DNA of 64,000 nucleotides, taken from Pollenia angustigena (lineage: Eukaryota > Arthropoda > Insecta > Diptera > Polleniidae). The position numbers and the translations under genes were made by a program. The DNA is taken from positions 228,407,803 to 228,471,802 of the forward strand of contig OV884059.1 of assembly GCA_930367215.1 (NCBI GenBank). The letters run 5' to 3'. This document shows positions 1-10,490 of the stretch, piece by piece. The first letter of the stretch is position 1. Each line of letters begins with the position of its first letter. The notes beneath the pieces are model-generated. The model had not been told where the DNA came from. It saw only the letters and a program-made list of their open reading frames with translations, and searched no databases.

Positions 1-228
1 ACCTTCGTACAGCAGAAATGTTTTTTTATTAAAAAGAGAAAATGTGTATTTGTAATTGAAAAAAAAAAACTTACTGATAAGTATATGCGTTTTAAAATTT
101 TGAAAATTTGCTAAATTTAAATTATGTTCATATTAGATATTATCTATTATAAATTTTAGGAAAAATAAAATGAAAATGGTTTTTCAATTGTATTTAAAAT
201 TTTATCGTCATATTTTAATATTTTTCAT

Positions 229-380
229 AATTTCAAAAGATTTGGTTATTCGTGCTTAATTCCCAGTTTTTGCGTGAAATGCGCATAGGAATAGCTTATC
301 CCATCAACAATAAATTTCAAGTGTTTTTATCAATAATAAAAACTGGGAATTAAGCACGAATAACAAAATCTTTTGAAATT
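229..380. repeat. Inverted-repeat element, family 1 copy 1
   Basis: Arms of about 42 bp (229-270 and 338-380) pair almost perfectly around a short centre containing GTGAAATGCGCATAGG. The same centre and right end recur at 9525-9615 and 20784-20881, and the right end alone near 54595. The other copies extend further left and are not palindromic there, so this copy looks like a rearranged or self-inverted member. No coding potential. Confidence 0.7.
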
Positions 381-450
381 AAAATTTTGTATTCCCAAAA
401 ATTGAAATTACTTTTTGATTTTTCATAATGTTTCAAAATTCTGTCGGAAC

Positions 451-695
451 TGTTATTGATAATCTTTCATTCTTGACGTGGCTCGGGCTCGAACCCTGGC
501 CGGCAGGTTACCATGACATGTTTCGATCGCAACCACTCGATCTCCTCAGATGGATTTGCCGTCTTACACTCGCAGCCATCGACGACTGCTGACGTCACTA
601 GTCAAACATCAATCCTTAAACCAAATTGTATTTTAACATTTGGTAGATCGAAATTTGCTTTCCTGAATGATTATCCATTTTAATTGATTTTTACA
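451..695 (-). repeat. tRNA-derived SINE-like repeat, copy A
   Basis: Read on the minus strand, it holds an A-box-like stretch (GATCGAGTGGTTGCGATCG) followed by a B box (GGTTCGAGCCC) around 487-497, as in RNA polymerase III promoters of tRNA-derived SINEs. About 130 bp of unrelated leader lies before the A box, so the unit may be composite. It appears identical over 245 bp to copy B at 1013-1257. It is not a functional tRNA: no acceptor stem could be built. Confidence 0.6.
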
Positions 696-1342
696 TGTTT
701 TTTCCTTTACTTCTGTTTTTTCGTACTTTCGTCAAGAATTTTTCTTGAAGTCCAAGTACATTTTTTGGTTTTTCACTTTGTCTTTCTCTTTTCTGTTGAC
801 CTTTTTCAGCACAACTTGAAGCAAATGTACACATAGAGCTCGTGCCTTAGCTTTAACAATAATTAGTATTGTGGTTATTTTGTTGAACTATTTATGGTTT
901 TTAATCCAAATTTTTAATATTTTTAATTAGGCTTAAGTTCATGAAATTTAATTTTTATTAAATTATTTTTATGAAGAAAGGAATTTTTTACAACATGAAA
1001 ATCAATTAAAATTGTTATTGATAATCTTTCATTCTTGACGTGGCTCGGGCTCGAACCCTGGCCGGCAGGTTACCATGACATGTTTCGATCGCAACCACTC
1101 GATCTCCTCAGATGGATTTGCCGTCTTACACTCGCAGCCATCGACGACTGCTGACGTCACTAGTCAAACATCAATCCTTAAACCAAATTGTATTTTAACA
1201 TTTGGTAGATCGAAATTTGCTTTCCTGAATGATTATCCATTTTAATTGATTTTTACAAAGTGAAAAACCAAAAAAATGTACTTGGACTTCAAGAAAAATT
1301 CTTGACGAAAGTACGAAAAAACAGAAGTAAAGGAAAAAACAT
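695..1342. mobile_element. Element bounded by 87-bp inverted repeats
   Basis: The segment 695-781 is repeated in inverted orientation at 1255-1342 with near identity, giving a 648-bp inverted-repeat unit. The interior 782-1012 is AT-rich and non-coding; it is also found inverted around 12860-13470 and partly near 19360-19440. SINE-like copy B sits just inside the right arm and copy A just outside the left arm. No transposase and no clear target duplication were seen. Confidence 0.6.
1013..1257 (-). repeat. tRNA-derived SINE-like repeat, copy B
   Basis: Direct repeat of 451-695, apparently identical over 245 bp at an offset of 562 bp, with the same A-box and B-box arrangement on the minus strand. 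Near identity of both copies implies a recent duplication or gene conversion. Confidence 0.6.
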
Positions 1343-1383
1343 TCCTTATTTAATAAATTTTGTTCAGTTCACAAATTTTATTT

Positions 1384-1790
1384 GTCTCTTTTAGTTATCA
1401 TTAAGTATACATTTATTTTCCTATGTGCTTTAATTTGGCCACATATATTTGTTATTTTTGAAACTCTTTTTGCCAATGCGATACCTTCCTCAGTTTGCAA
1501 AAAGCTTTGAAAAGTTTTTACAATTTTCACTAAAATTTATTCTTATCATTAACTCAACTTTTATGAGATCAAAAGACATCCTATTTCTTTCTTTTGAATA
1601 CAAATGATACAAATGCTCGGCTTCCTTCATATTTAACGACAATTTCTGTTTTACAAAATTTGCAAACTGCAGTAAATTCATTCTTGTTTATAATCCATTT
1701 GGAATAATCGGAGTGCGTAGTCCAACTGTCACAAAATGTTGTGTTGTATCTAGGTTTTTTTGATGGTCCGGCTTCTTCGTCGTTTTGCAT
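1384..1790 (-). pseudogene. Decayed hAT-type transposase N-terminus (BED-like zinc finger)
   Basis: The minus-strand ORF from 1790 encodes about 69 aa. After the start it contains SWTTHSDYSKWI, then a C-x2-C pair (CKFCKTEIV), the layout of the BED zinc finger at the N-terminus of many hAT transposases. The following His pair is lost (SFVF where SHxx would be expected). A second frame (1681-1490) continues with EAEHLYHLYSKERNRMSF and FSENCKNFSK. A third frame continues toward 1384, so at least two frameshifts have occurred. The catalytic part is absent. A hAT-like terminus (TAGGCTTGCCAGATGAGC on the minus strand) lies at 2092, about 300 bp upstream, which fits a hAT element reading leftward. 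The family assignment is inferred from motif layout only. Confidence 0.5.
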
Positions 1791-2059
1791 TTTTTTAGAA
1801 TTAAAAATTTTAAAATTGATGGGGAAAAAATTATGTTAATGAGGGGGGAATTTACTACTAGTGATGATATATGTCGTATGTGAAATTTATAAAAATTTAA
1901 ATAATAATTTGAATGAATTCGCAAATGACAAATTTTACAAAGCAATTGTTTTTAATTTAAGTTTATATTAAAAATTTAAGAAAAATTTTGAAAATTTCTT
2001 TTAGCTTGAGAAATACAATTTTATCTTGATTCTTAAGAAGCCCTAAAAATTCTTGAGAA

Positions 2060-2344
2060 TCAAGCTAAATCAAGCTCATCTGGCAAGCCTAGTAGTGACT
2101 GAATATAAAATTGACTTAAAATGATAAAAAAAAAAAAAAAAACAAAAATCATGTGAAAAAAAATTCCCAGATTTTTTTTTAAATTAGTAATGATAACAAC
2201 AAATGACAAACTGTTTAAAAATCGCTGAAATATTATAAATGGTAAGAATAGCCAAGTAAATCGCCAGTTATATCAAAAATCGCCAGTCGCCAAATGGAAA
2301 ATCCCATCGCCAAACACTAAAAATCGCCATATCTGACAGCCCTG
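2060..2344. mobile_element. Two hAT-like element ends
   Basis: One terminus is at 2092 (minus strand TAGGCTTGCCAGATGAGC). A second is at 2344 (minus strand CAGGGCTGTCAGATATGGCG), followed inward by repeated GGCGATTTTT or TGGCGA motifs (2235-2344), which look like subterminal transposase-binding repeats. A related end with the same TGGCGA motifs starts at 57303. No matching opposite ends were located here. Confidence 0.4.
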
Positions 2345-2439
2345 CAAAATTATGTTATGAAGATGACATAATTGTAAAATATTGTTTTTGTTTTACATGT
2401 AAGTTAAGCGAACGAACAGGATTTTGTCATGACTTAGTA

Positions 2440-2805
2440 GCTATCGTTATTGTCGCCAATATTTCATGTATTTACCAACATTTATAAGGAAGTTATGGTA
2501 TTAAACGCTATTTTCGGTAGTATTTATATGGGAGCTAGTCAACAAATTTAATCGAATTACCTCTAAAATTGCGAAATATACTTCGCCCACAAGGTTTACA
2601 TGGAAGCCAGCCATCCGGATGGAAAGTGATTCAGAGTCGATCGATATACTTAAAGAACCAATGTGTTAATTTTAACACCATTTATCGTTACCAAACTCAG
2701 TGATGTGCAATTAACTCCTCTTGAATTACACAATTTTTTAAGTTGCCACAAATATCACCACAAACGCATAATACCCTCTCCACTATTGTATTGTATAAAT
2801 AGAAA
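2440..2805 (-). repeat. Degenerate dispersed repeat, family A
   Basis: This carries the family A landmarks in inverted order: a stretch like AAGGTTTACATGGAAGCCAG, then GAGTCGATCGATATACTT, then ATAATACCCTCTCCACTAT. Full copies are at 23454-24150 and 49354-50063. The short ORF at 2663-2932 runs through it and is not a gene. Confidence 0.6.
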
Positions 2806-2839
2806 GTTAGAAATTAAATCGTCAACTTGGCCGCATACC

Positions 2840-3207
2840 TGTTCTGACAATCGCACGATTGGAAATCACAAAACGCCAGATTTATTTTATGGTGTTATGA
2901 AAGTTGTGCGTTTTGTTTACGATCTGCCATAGTTTCCTTGATCATACCAGGTAGGCTAGCTGGTAGCGAGCTAGTCTATAAGCGCCGAGGTTGCGGGTTC
3001 GATTCCCGCCAGAGACTCTGATTTCTTTCCTGCAGACAAGCATAGAGCTTCGCGGGATTAGCTTAGGAAATTAAAAAAAAATAAAAAATTAAAAAAAAAA
3101 AACATTTGAACTCGCCAAAACTTCTTGCGATTGCAATTTACAGAACACCTATTATGCGAGTTCAAGTCCGAATCGCAAATGCTAAGCGTTTTGCGATTGT
3201 CAGAACA
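2840..3207. mobile_element. MITE with GTTCTGACAATCGCA termini
   Basis: Terminal inverted repeats GTTCTGACAATCGCA at both ends. The family also occurs inverted at 57472-57705. Alignment of the two copies shows that the segment at about 2937-3108 here is an insertion (a SINE), absent from the 57.5 kb copy. Confidence 0.65.
2946..3108 (+). repeat. tRNA-derived SINE with A-rich tail
   Basis: A-box-like sequence around 2953-2970 and a canonical B box GGTTCGATTCC at 2996-3006, inside a perfect 5-bp T-arm stem (GCGGG/CCCGC). A unique body and an A-rich tail from about 3070 follow. No acceptor stem forms, so it is a SINE and not a tRNA gene. It interrupts the MITE at 2840-3207. Confidence 0.75.
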
Positions 3208-3209
3208 TG

Positions 3210-4107
3210 CCTGATAATTTAGAAAAATAAAGAAAAATTTCCTATTTTTCCACGTTTAACATACCTATAGGTAATAAATATTATTTATGTTAAAGATTTT
3301 TTTTTGAATTATTAATTAGCTTTAAATAATTTAAAAATTAAACAGAACTTTTATGTAAAATTGCTTTTATAATGCAAGTTCGTTTAGCCTTGAGTGAGTT
3401 TTTAATATTTTAATTCAAATTACACCATAAATAAGAAATAACAACTAGTACATACACATTTATTTTACGATAAAAAACGCAAGTACAATTTGTTTTGTTG
3501 TTATTTTGCTTTTTTTTCTTCAATAATATTCAACACAAACAAAATTGCAATAATAAATTTTTCGCCGGCTGTCTACTTAAAATAAACAAAATCAAAACAA
3601 GACATTTAATTGTGTAATATGTACTTAAAAAAAATAGCAAAAATAATGCAATATTTATTTTTTTTTCTAAGTATTTGTTAGATGTATTTGCGCGATTACG
3701 GCTAATTCAAAAGAGTTGCCATTATATTATTCTAATAGAAACCTAAAAACGAAATTCCTTTTTTTTATAAAATACTAGCGAATTAATCTTTATCTTTAGT
3801 TAGATAGTTTCGAAAAGACAGACATTGCTCCCTTATTGTCCTATTTTTCGAAAAACGTAGACCGACCTTATGTTCCCAATGGGCATATAACTTTTTACAA
3901 TTTTTGCAAATAGAAAAAATTGCATAGCAAAGTCGAAGAGCATAAAAAAGTATGAAGACCCATTTTATTTTTTCTCGAAATCGCATAAAAGTTTCCCCAC
4001 CAATCGCAATTACTTTTTTTATAAGATCCTATAGCCATTTGCTTTATCATTAAATTTTAATAAATGTTATTTGTTCAAAAATGTTTAAAAAAGTGATATA
4101 AGTGTGT
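3210..4107. other. AT-rich stretch without recognisable features
   Basis: Short ORFs only (for example 67 codons at 3783-3986 on the minus strand) with no recognisable motif; homopolymer A and T runs are frequent. I see no gene or element ends. Confidence 0.5.
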
Positions 4108-4110
4108 CAC

Positions 4111-5234
4111 ACGCAAAGAAAAGACATGGTTGTGATAAACATATTCTAAGAGCAACATATTATAAGAATTATGATTGTAGTCACCATATTAAGATTATTA
4201 TTGAATCATATTATGACTAAATATACTCGTACTATTACATCATAATATTTTTCCCTTAATCATATTATTATTCTGTTAATCATACTAAGTTTAGAAGTAA
4301 TCAAATTATTGTCATGTTAATCATAATAAGCTAAGAAATTAATCATATTATTGTCATGTTAATCTTAATAAGCTAAGAAGTAATCATATTATCATCATGT
4401 TAATCATTAATGATAGAAGCAATCATATTATGATACAGCACCTTTCATAGCTGTCATAAAAATACAAAATAAATTAAAATATTTTTGCATCGATTTTTTA
4501 TTTTGTGGCTTTTTACAATTTTTCTAAATGTTAATCAAATAGCGGAGTTCAATATAAGGCTTGCAAAAGAGCAAATGAAAAATCTGTGGTTTTCATGGGC
4601 AACCAACCGCGTGTGTCCATTTTTTTCGATTTTAAGATGTTGATGAAATATCGTAGCACTTTTATAAAATATAACGAAATCTCTGTGTGTTTTGTTGTTG
4701 GATTTTACAAAAAACTTTGATATTTTGCATTTGCACTATTACATCACAAATACTGAATGGACTCCGCTAATAATTTAATTTTTTAATTTCTTTAAACTTA
4801 TTTTTTAATGGAATTTTATCTTTTAATTGTTTAACTGCTCACAAATAAAAAAACGACACAATTTCTTCAAAATTATTTTACAAATGGCGCTTACATTATA
4901 TGATTAGAGTAAAAATAGCTTGATTGCATCTTTAACATAATATGATAAATGTATAGAAAGTTATCATGTTATGGTAATTAAATATCATGATATGGTTGTG
5001 AGAAATATAATATGTTTAGAAAGTTATCATAATTAAGTTGTTAGAAAAATAATTATTTTTCGGTCAACAATACTCAAATTCATAATTGCGATAAACATTG
5101 ATATGTTTACAGTAACTATAATATTGTTGATATTAAACAAAAATAACAATTATTTGTGTACGACAACAATATATTGTTACATTAAAAATAGTGTTGTTGC
5201 CGTAACCATGCCCAACCATATTTTTTCTCTGCGT
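4111..5234. mobile_element. TIR element with ACGCARAGAAAA ends
   Basis: The left end ACGCAAAGAAAAGACATGGT matches the inverted right end ACGCAGAGAAAAAATATGGT. The 1.1 kb interior has no long ORF and is full of ATGATTAAC/ATATGATTA-type motifs, including a tandem array at 4257-4420. Non-autonomous; no target duplication was resolved. Confidence 0.65.
4257..4420. repeat. Tandem repeat, four units of about 41 bp
   Basis: Units begin at about 4258, 4298, 4340 and 4381, each starting TAATCATATTATT (or one-base variants) and containing ATGTTAATCATAATAAG. Degenerate further units flank the array. It lies inside the TIR element 4111-5234 and may be its subterminal repeat block. Confidence 0.75.
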
Positions 5235-5239
5235 GCATG

Positions 5240-5676
5240 CAATACTTAATTGAACAGGTCGAAGCTTTTAAACACTTTTAAAAAATATTAATTTTACCTA
5301 GAATAAATTTAGAGCAATGCCAGCACTCAGTAATGCACGTTGGAATGCTAGAGCTATTTTGACACTTTTGTCTTTTAAATTTATTCCGGAATATCGATTG
5401 CAATTATTTTCTATTTGTTAATTTGTATGTGATGCTTGGAGCGAAGTTTAGTATTCTGATCATACTTTCAACAAAAATAATTTCGCCACACTGCAAAAAT
5501 TATTGTCCAGCTTTACAAAAGCAAATGAATGTTTTCTCAGACATTGGGTCCATTAGCTATTCAGTATGTTCAGCGAAGCAACGCGTCTGCCCAGAACGTG
5601 AAATTAAAATTGTGCAAGACATTTTTCTATTGTGCAAATCATAACATACTTTAAATTTAAAACTTAGGCTAAACTT
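5240..5676. other. Unassigned spacer
   Basis: Contains a 73-codon ORF (5423-5644, plus strand) with no recognisable domain. No repeat pairing was found in this window. Nothing else is supported. Confidence 0.4.
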
Positions 5677-5678
5677 AG

Positions 5679-5874
5679 GTTATATGAAATAAGGCGCCTA
5701 TTACGGTTTACAACTCAACTCAGTTTCTTGATTTTTGTATTATGGTTTACAACTTTGCTATATTGCGGTGAACAAAAACATAACAAAAATTACAACTGAT
5801 CACAACCAGTTGTCTAAATTACAACTCAACTGAGTTGAGTTGTAAACCGTAATAGGCGCCTTATTTCATATAAC
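5679..5874. mobile_element. MITE with about 45-bp inverted repeats
   Basis: Arms 5679-5724 and 5828-5874 pair nearly perfectly (outermost GTTATATGAAATAAGGCGCC). The inner part contains ACAACTCAACT motifs, and the right arm contains a palindrome of these. A degenerate relative starts near 29500 (CCTATTACGGTTAACCACTT). No ORF. Confidence 0.75.
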
Positions 5875-5879
5875 AATTA

Positions 5880-6686
5880 AAAACATTTGTTTCAAAATAA
5901 AAATTTGGTTTAGTGCGGAACATTTTTGAACCCAAATAACCTAAAAAAAGAGGTATGTGATGAGAAAGAAATAAGCAATAAGATCAATTTATTGCGTGTG
6001 CATTGCGCAGGTCCGTTAAATTTGTACTCTCGTTTTGACGTAATTTTTACGTCACTGTAGTAGTGAGATTTAAATGTAAACAAACATTTAGAATACCACA
6101 TCATTTCATGGTCTTGTCATACCAAGAAGTTTCTTTTTTAATTGGTATTAAATTGATTTGAATCATGTTCACAAAAGATTTTTTTAAACTACATACTTTA
6201 ACTGAAAGTTCTGCCGGAGTGTATGCATCACACTTGATTATAAAGAGGGAAGATCAGGAATGATAAAGTTAGAACAATTGTACTTTTTTCAGTACTATTT
6301 GCATGCAAAATTACTGAAGTACTCCAATGACTTATTTAGTACAATTTAAAAATTTCCAAATATCAGAAGAATTGCTTAAGGCATATTGTCGATACAACAT
6401 TCGTTCGCGAATGAAAAGGATTTTTTCGTAGCAAAATATGATAAAAACAAAGCGAAGAAACCGCCTTTTTGTGATTATTGCATCGAATTTAATTCAGACA
6501 AAAGATTTACTACAGTCTAATGAATCTTGTTGCCATAAATAAACGAAGACTTTTAAGCTTGATTTCTTAAAGTATGGTGAAACGGGGTATAGTGCGGCCC
6601 TACATGCAACTTGCGACTTGTTGTACAATTCGATAAAAAAATTTTCTTTCGTTTTTAATTTTCGTTCTGGGGTAGATATTAGCTAA
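5880..6686. other. Unassigned AT-rich stretch
   Basis: No ORF of note, no inverted repeats found and no recognisable motif. Nothing to annotate. Confidence 0.4.
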
Positions 6687-6687
6687 C

Positions 6688-6985
6688 GTGACCATACGTA
6701 CTCTTCTTTAGAGAACAATCATCTATTTTAACTGGCTGTCATCTATAAAACTTGTGCCCTCTTTCTGTCATTTTTTTTCATAATCTGTCATCTTTGTCAT
6801 CTTTATTTTGAAAGTATGATCAATATTTGTTTTTATTTTTATAAATTAAAATAAATTTTATTTCACGGCGGCCACCTGTTTTTTCTGTCAAATCGTATGT
6901 AAAATGTCGTGCCATGCTCGTTCTATTCATACTCCTACTGAACTCGCATGCACTTGCAGTATGAAATTTTGAATAAGTGCAATGA
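6688..6985. repeat. Dispersed repeat, family E copy 1
   Basis: About 300 bp that is highly similar to 55478-55965. Shared landmarks are TAACTGGCTGTCAT, TTTATTTCACGG and CATACTCCTACTGAACTC. The second copy is interrupted by a MITE (55637-55816), so this copy gives the uninterrupted state. Element type unknown. Confidence 0.7.
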
Positions 6986-7230
6986 ATTTTAAAGTTCCGT
7001 TATTTTTTAACTAATTTTACTTATTTCTAAGTAAATGTAAATTTTTATATGTGAGGGGCTGAAAGCACAAGGGGTTTAAGTTCTTTTTTTCTAACATTGA
7101 ATTAACATATGAAATTAATGGGATGAAGTTCAGAGCACAAATTTAATTTAAAATTTGTTATTGCAATTTAACTTAACCCGCTTTTTCTCATTTTTTATTA
7201 TAACACTCAATTTACATAACAAATTTTATG

Positions 7231-7377
7231 ACGTCCAATTTTAGACGTCATTTTTTGTTTGGCAGCAAGCGGTGTAGAGAAGAAAGAGAAAACGGAAATC
7301 ATGTCTATTTTTCTACCCCTCTTTCTTCTCTACACCGCTTGCTACCAAACAAAAAAATGACGTCCAAAATTGGACGT
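7231..7377. mobile_element. Palindromic MITE (ACGTCCAATTTT ends)
   Basis: Arms of about 60 bp form a near-perfect hairpin. The arms read ACGTCCAATTTTRGACGTCA, then GTTTGG..GCAAGCGGTGTAGA, then an A/G-rich centre. The 62-codon ORF across it is an artefact. Confidence 0.8.
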
Positions 7378-7465
7378 GATTCTGAGTCGATCGGTATACT
7401 AAAAGGTGTATTTTAAGGTGTTACAAAAATCAGCACAAATGCATAATACACTCTCCAATAATGTG
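7378..7465 (-). repeat. Family A fragment
   Basis: GATTCTGAGTCGATCGGTAT, then AGCACAAATGCATAATAC and TGTGGTGTGGGTATA: the left third of family A in inverted orientation, next to the MITE 7231-7377. Confidence 0.65.
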
Positions 7466-7543
7466 GTGTGGGTATAAAATTCAACAAACGAGAATAATCG
7501 CACAGAAGTTGTAGTCAGTACAATATGTATGTATATAAACTTA

Positions 7544-7851
7544 ACTCCCAGCCCTGCTAAGATTTGATTAAAAACTGAGTATTTACTTGCACGCTGAAAA
7601 ATCGACACAAAAATGGCTCGCGCTTATGATTTAAAATTTAATAACAAAAACTATTAAAAAGAGTCGAAAGTCTCTAAACTATTAAAAAAAAAACGAATCA
7701 TATAAGACTCTTCAAGAAGAGGCCATTTTCTTCCGACAAAAGTATAATTTATGATCAGAAAATGAGCGCATATTCTGGTATTTTAATCGAGCTGAAGAGT
7801 CAAAAAAGACTCGAATATGATTAAAAATTTCAAAAAATGCTAGCTGGGAGT
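7544..7851. mobile_element. MITE with ACTCCCAGC ends
   Basis: Ends ACTCCCAGCCCTGCTAAG and (inverted) ACTCCCAGCTAGCATTTT. The interior is rich in GAGTC/GACTC words. It is related to the insertion at 17752-18458, which has the same CCAGCTAGCATTTT end and the same internal words. Confidence 0.65.
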
Positions 7852-8650
7852 CAACGAATAATATTTAAGAAGGTTACTCTATAAAAAAAATACACAACTG
7901 TACATTTTCATAGTAAAGTAATCAAAACAAACTTAAATTGAATGTATAAATGTATGTATTTGTGCATACATACAAATGTACATATGTGAAATACACAACC
8001 GCAACACTAAAAAGGCAATTAATTAAAAAAAAATTTTTTTTTTTTTTTTGCTAAAAAGTAAAAATACTACAAATAGAAAAACAAACAATAAACAAGTAGA
8101 TGTAGATATTAGAAATTATAAAACGAAATAAAAAATACAATTAAAAATAAAATAATGTAGGTACCGGCTAAGAAAAGAAAACAGACGCAACAATAATAAA
8201 AGAATTTCACATTATAAACAATAATTTAGAAAAACAAATCTGACAGAACAGATATGTAGCTGCAACAATAAAATTAGAAGCAAATTGTCTAATTTAAAAA
8301 TCTTTAGCTTATGCAATACATACAGTGAATGTCAAAAGAAAGTGTACAATTTGTTTTCATATATTAATCATTTTATTAACTTATTAAAAAATGATTTTCT
8401 TTTCAGTTAAAAGCTAAAAACCCACTATTGGCTGAAATGTCACAATGTGTGACGATTTTAATCGTGCTATATCAGCGCAAATTAAAAAAACATTGCACAA
8501 TTTATTCTTGAGTGCTCCCATTATCGTCAAACAATGTGACAATTTTTTTTAGGTTTCTATCGACTTAAACTCAATTGCGACAATAATCGATACAATGCGA
8601 TCACACTATCGGGCTAATTGGGCAAAAAAAAAAAACTAAAAACAGCTTAA

Positions 8651-9441
8651 GACCAGTACACGGTAATACAATGTATTGCGACTTTGTAGAATCAAAATAT
8701 TATGAAATTCTCTCCCTGTTTAAAAGAAAAAAAGAAAAATCTTTTTTGTAAGTATAATTCATGTTTACACGGATGGTATAAATAAAATCAAAAATAATAA
8801 CAAAAAAGCAGATGGTTGCAGTTTTAAATTTTTACAAAAATAACATGAACATTTTCTGAGTTGATTTTAGTTGTTTTGTAATTGTATAAAAATGCTACCA
8901 CCTTTAATATACTCTGTTAAAATACACCTCTGGTGTGATGAGAAAACATAAGTTTCTAAAATGGTTTAGAAAAAAGCATTCACCGACCGCTTGTCAGATT
9001 TTGTATTCGTATTCTCTTTTACCCTGCGGCCACACGGTTAAGTTGTTCTTGATAGTCTTTAACATATACTGCTTGTCAAAATTTACATAAATTGAAAGCT
9101 GTGACGTAGGCTGCATTCAATTTTTGAGTAATTTACTTTCAAGATGTCATCAAGAAAACAATTTATAAAGACACACGAAAAATTTACTCACTAACCTTGA
9201 AATCAGCTGTTTTCTTGAACGTAAATTGAAACGTTCACTCGAAAGAGAATTTTGAAGGCAAGTTCGTATCAATTTTTAAAAGTATGCGTGTATTGGTAAA
9301 AAAAGTGTGAGTGTTTTAAAACTTGATAGGCAAAACTTGATCGTGTAACCCTCAAGTTACTGAATACATTTTGCTTTTACATGATAAGATTTTTCTCATT
9401 CTACATGTCGTAATACATTGTATTACCGTGTAAACTGGCGT
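8651..9441. mobile_element. MITE inserted at TTAA (piggyBac-like target)
   Basis: The inverted ends share ACACGGTAATACAATGTATT. TTAA lies on each side (8647-8650 and 9442-9445). The related locus at 20691-20700 reads GCTTAACAGTTTTATT without the insertion and so serves as an empty site. The TTAA target suggests piggyBac-type mobilisation, although the ends lack the usual CCC. Non-coding. Confidence 0.75.
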
Positions 9442-9445
9442 TTAA

Positions 9446-9615
9446 CAGTTTTATTTGTATAATATCTTCAGTTTTTCTAAAATCGTTGGATGAAGTTTCC
9501 TGACGATCTTGCCTTAGCAACTAGTGAAATGCGCATAGGAACAGCTTATTCCATCAACAATAAATTTCAGTTTATCAACAGTATGAAATGGGAATTTAGC
9601 ACATTTAACAAAACC
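9446..9615. repeat. Family 1 repeat, copy 2
   Basis: Similar throughout to 20697-20881: CAGTTTTATTTG start, TGGATGAAGTTTCCTGACGA, TGAAATGCGCATAGGAA and a right end GGGAATTTAGCAC. No coding potential. Confidence 0.7.
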
Positions 9616-9959
9616 TTGTTGAAAAGAATATTGTTTTAAATATGCATGTTACTTAAATGATAAAAATATGAAGAGTAGTTGTACACTTTCTTTTGACACT
9701 AACTGTATTTGTTAAAAATATTTTTCCGGTATTTGTATGTTTCTTTCCTTTTTGTTTTGTTTTTGTTTTTTTGCTCTGTTTTATTTATTTTAGAATAATT
9801 TTACTCGTAATTATCTAATATTTTTGTTTTTAAACTAAAAGCAGTTTTGTAGACATTTGGGCAGGTTTTTAATAATTAAAAAAAAAAAAAAAAAAATAAA
9901 GTAAATATTAAAAGGTTATTTGAAATTTTAGTTAGTAAAAAGAATTTTATTAGAAAACA

Positions 9960-10480
9960 AGCTGACCCGGCAAACCTTGTTTTGCCATATAAATTATTTC
10001 TTTCAGATGTTACAGTGTCTGCATGCCGAATTTCAAGAAAATCGGTTGATTAGTTAAGAAGATATAGGGAGGGGAGCTTTAACCCCCTCTTGCCCTATTT
10101 CCTTTCATATATAACAGTGTCTGCATGCCAAATTTTAAGAAAACCGGTTGATAAGTTAAGAAGATATAGGGAGCGGGAGCTTTTACTCCTCTTGCCCTAT
10201 TTCTACTATCCCCTATTTTCTTCCAGATGTTAGTGTCTGCATGTTAAATTTTAAGAAACCCCAATCTTGCTTAATTTCAATAGCAAGCTTTAGCGAATTA
10301 TAGTGGACATAAATATATAACAAGCAAGTTCCAAATATTTCTGGGGTCTTCGGAAAACACAATTCAACCAACAGACGCGCAAACGGACATTCTTAAATCA
10401 ACTTTGCTTATTATAAAAACCCAGACTATAAAGGACTAACATGAATATTGTAGAAATTACAAACGGAATGACAAACTTAT
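9960..10480. repeat. Degenerate dispersed repeats, families B and D
   Basis: Begins GCTGACCCGGCAAACCTTGT and includes three units of TACAGTGTCTGCATGCC.AATTT plus AGATATAGGGAG (family B, see 13949-14800). It is followed by a family D tail: TTTCTGGGGTCTTCGG, then ACAGACG..CAAACGGACAT and ATATTGTAGAAATTAC. Family D tails recur near 53620 and 63900. No ORF. Confidence 0.6.
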
Positions 10481-10490
10481 GTATATGTAT

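Larger units (their letters stand above)
8323..9705. mobile_element. Tc1-like TIR element, non-autonomous, nested
   Basis: Terminal repeats CAGTGAATGTCAAAAGAAAG and (inverted) CAGTTAGTGTCAAAAGAAAG continue to GTGTACAA, about 26 bp with few mismatches. Both are flanked by TA (8321-8322 and 9706-9707), as expected for Tc1/mariner elements. No transposase ORF is present; much of the interior is later insertion (8651-9441) plus family 1 sequence (9446-9615). Confidence 0.7.

Noticed and set aside
1..20. Possible Pdcd4 terminal exon (ACCTTC at the window edge)
   Set aside because: The inverted sequence CTGTACGAAGGT superficially fits SEG but has no acceptor or RKRF-coding context.
2946..3020. Possible tRNA gene
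   Set aside because: Good T-arm and B box but no acceptor stem or anticodon arm, and an A-rich tail follows: a SINE.
4257..4420. CRISPR-like array
   Set aside because: Contiguous degenerate 41-bp tandem units without unique spacers, in a eukaryotic transposon.
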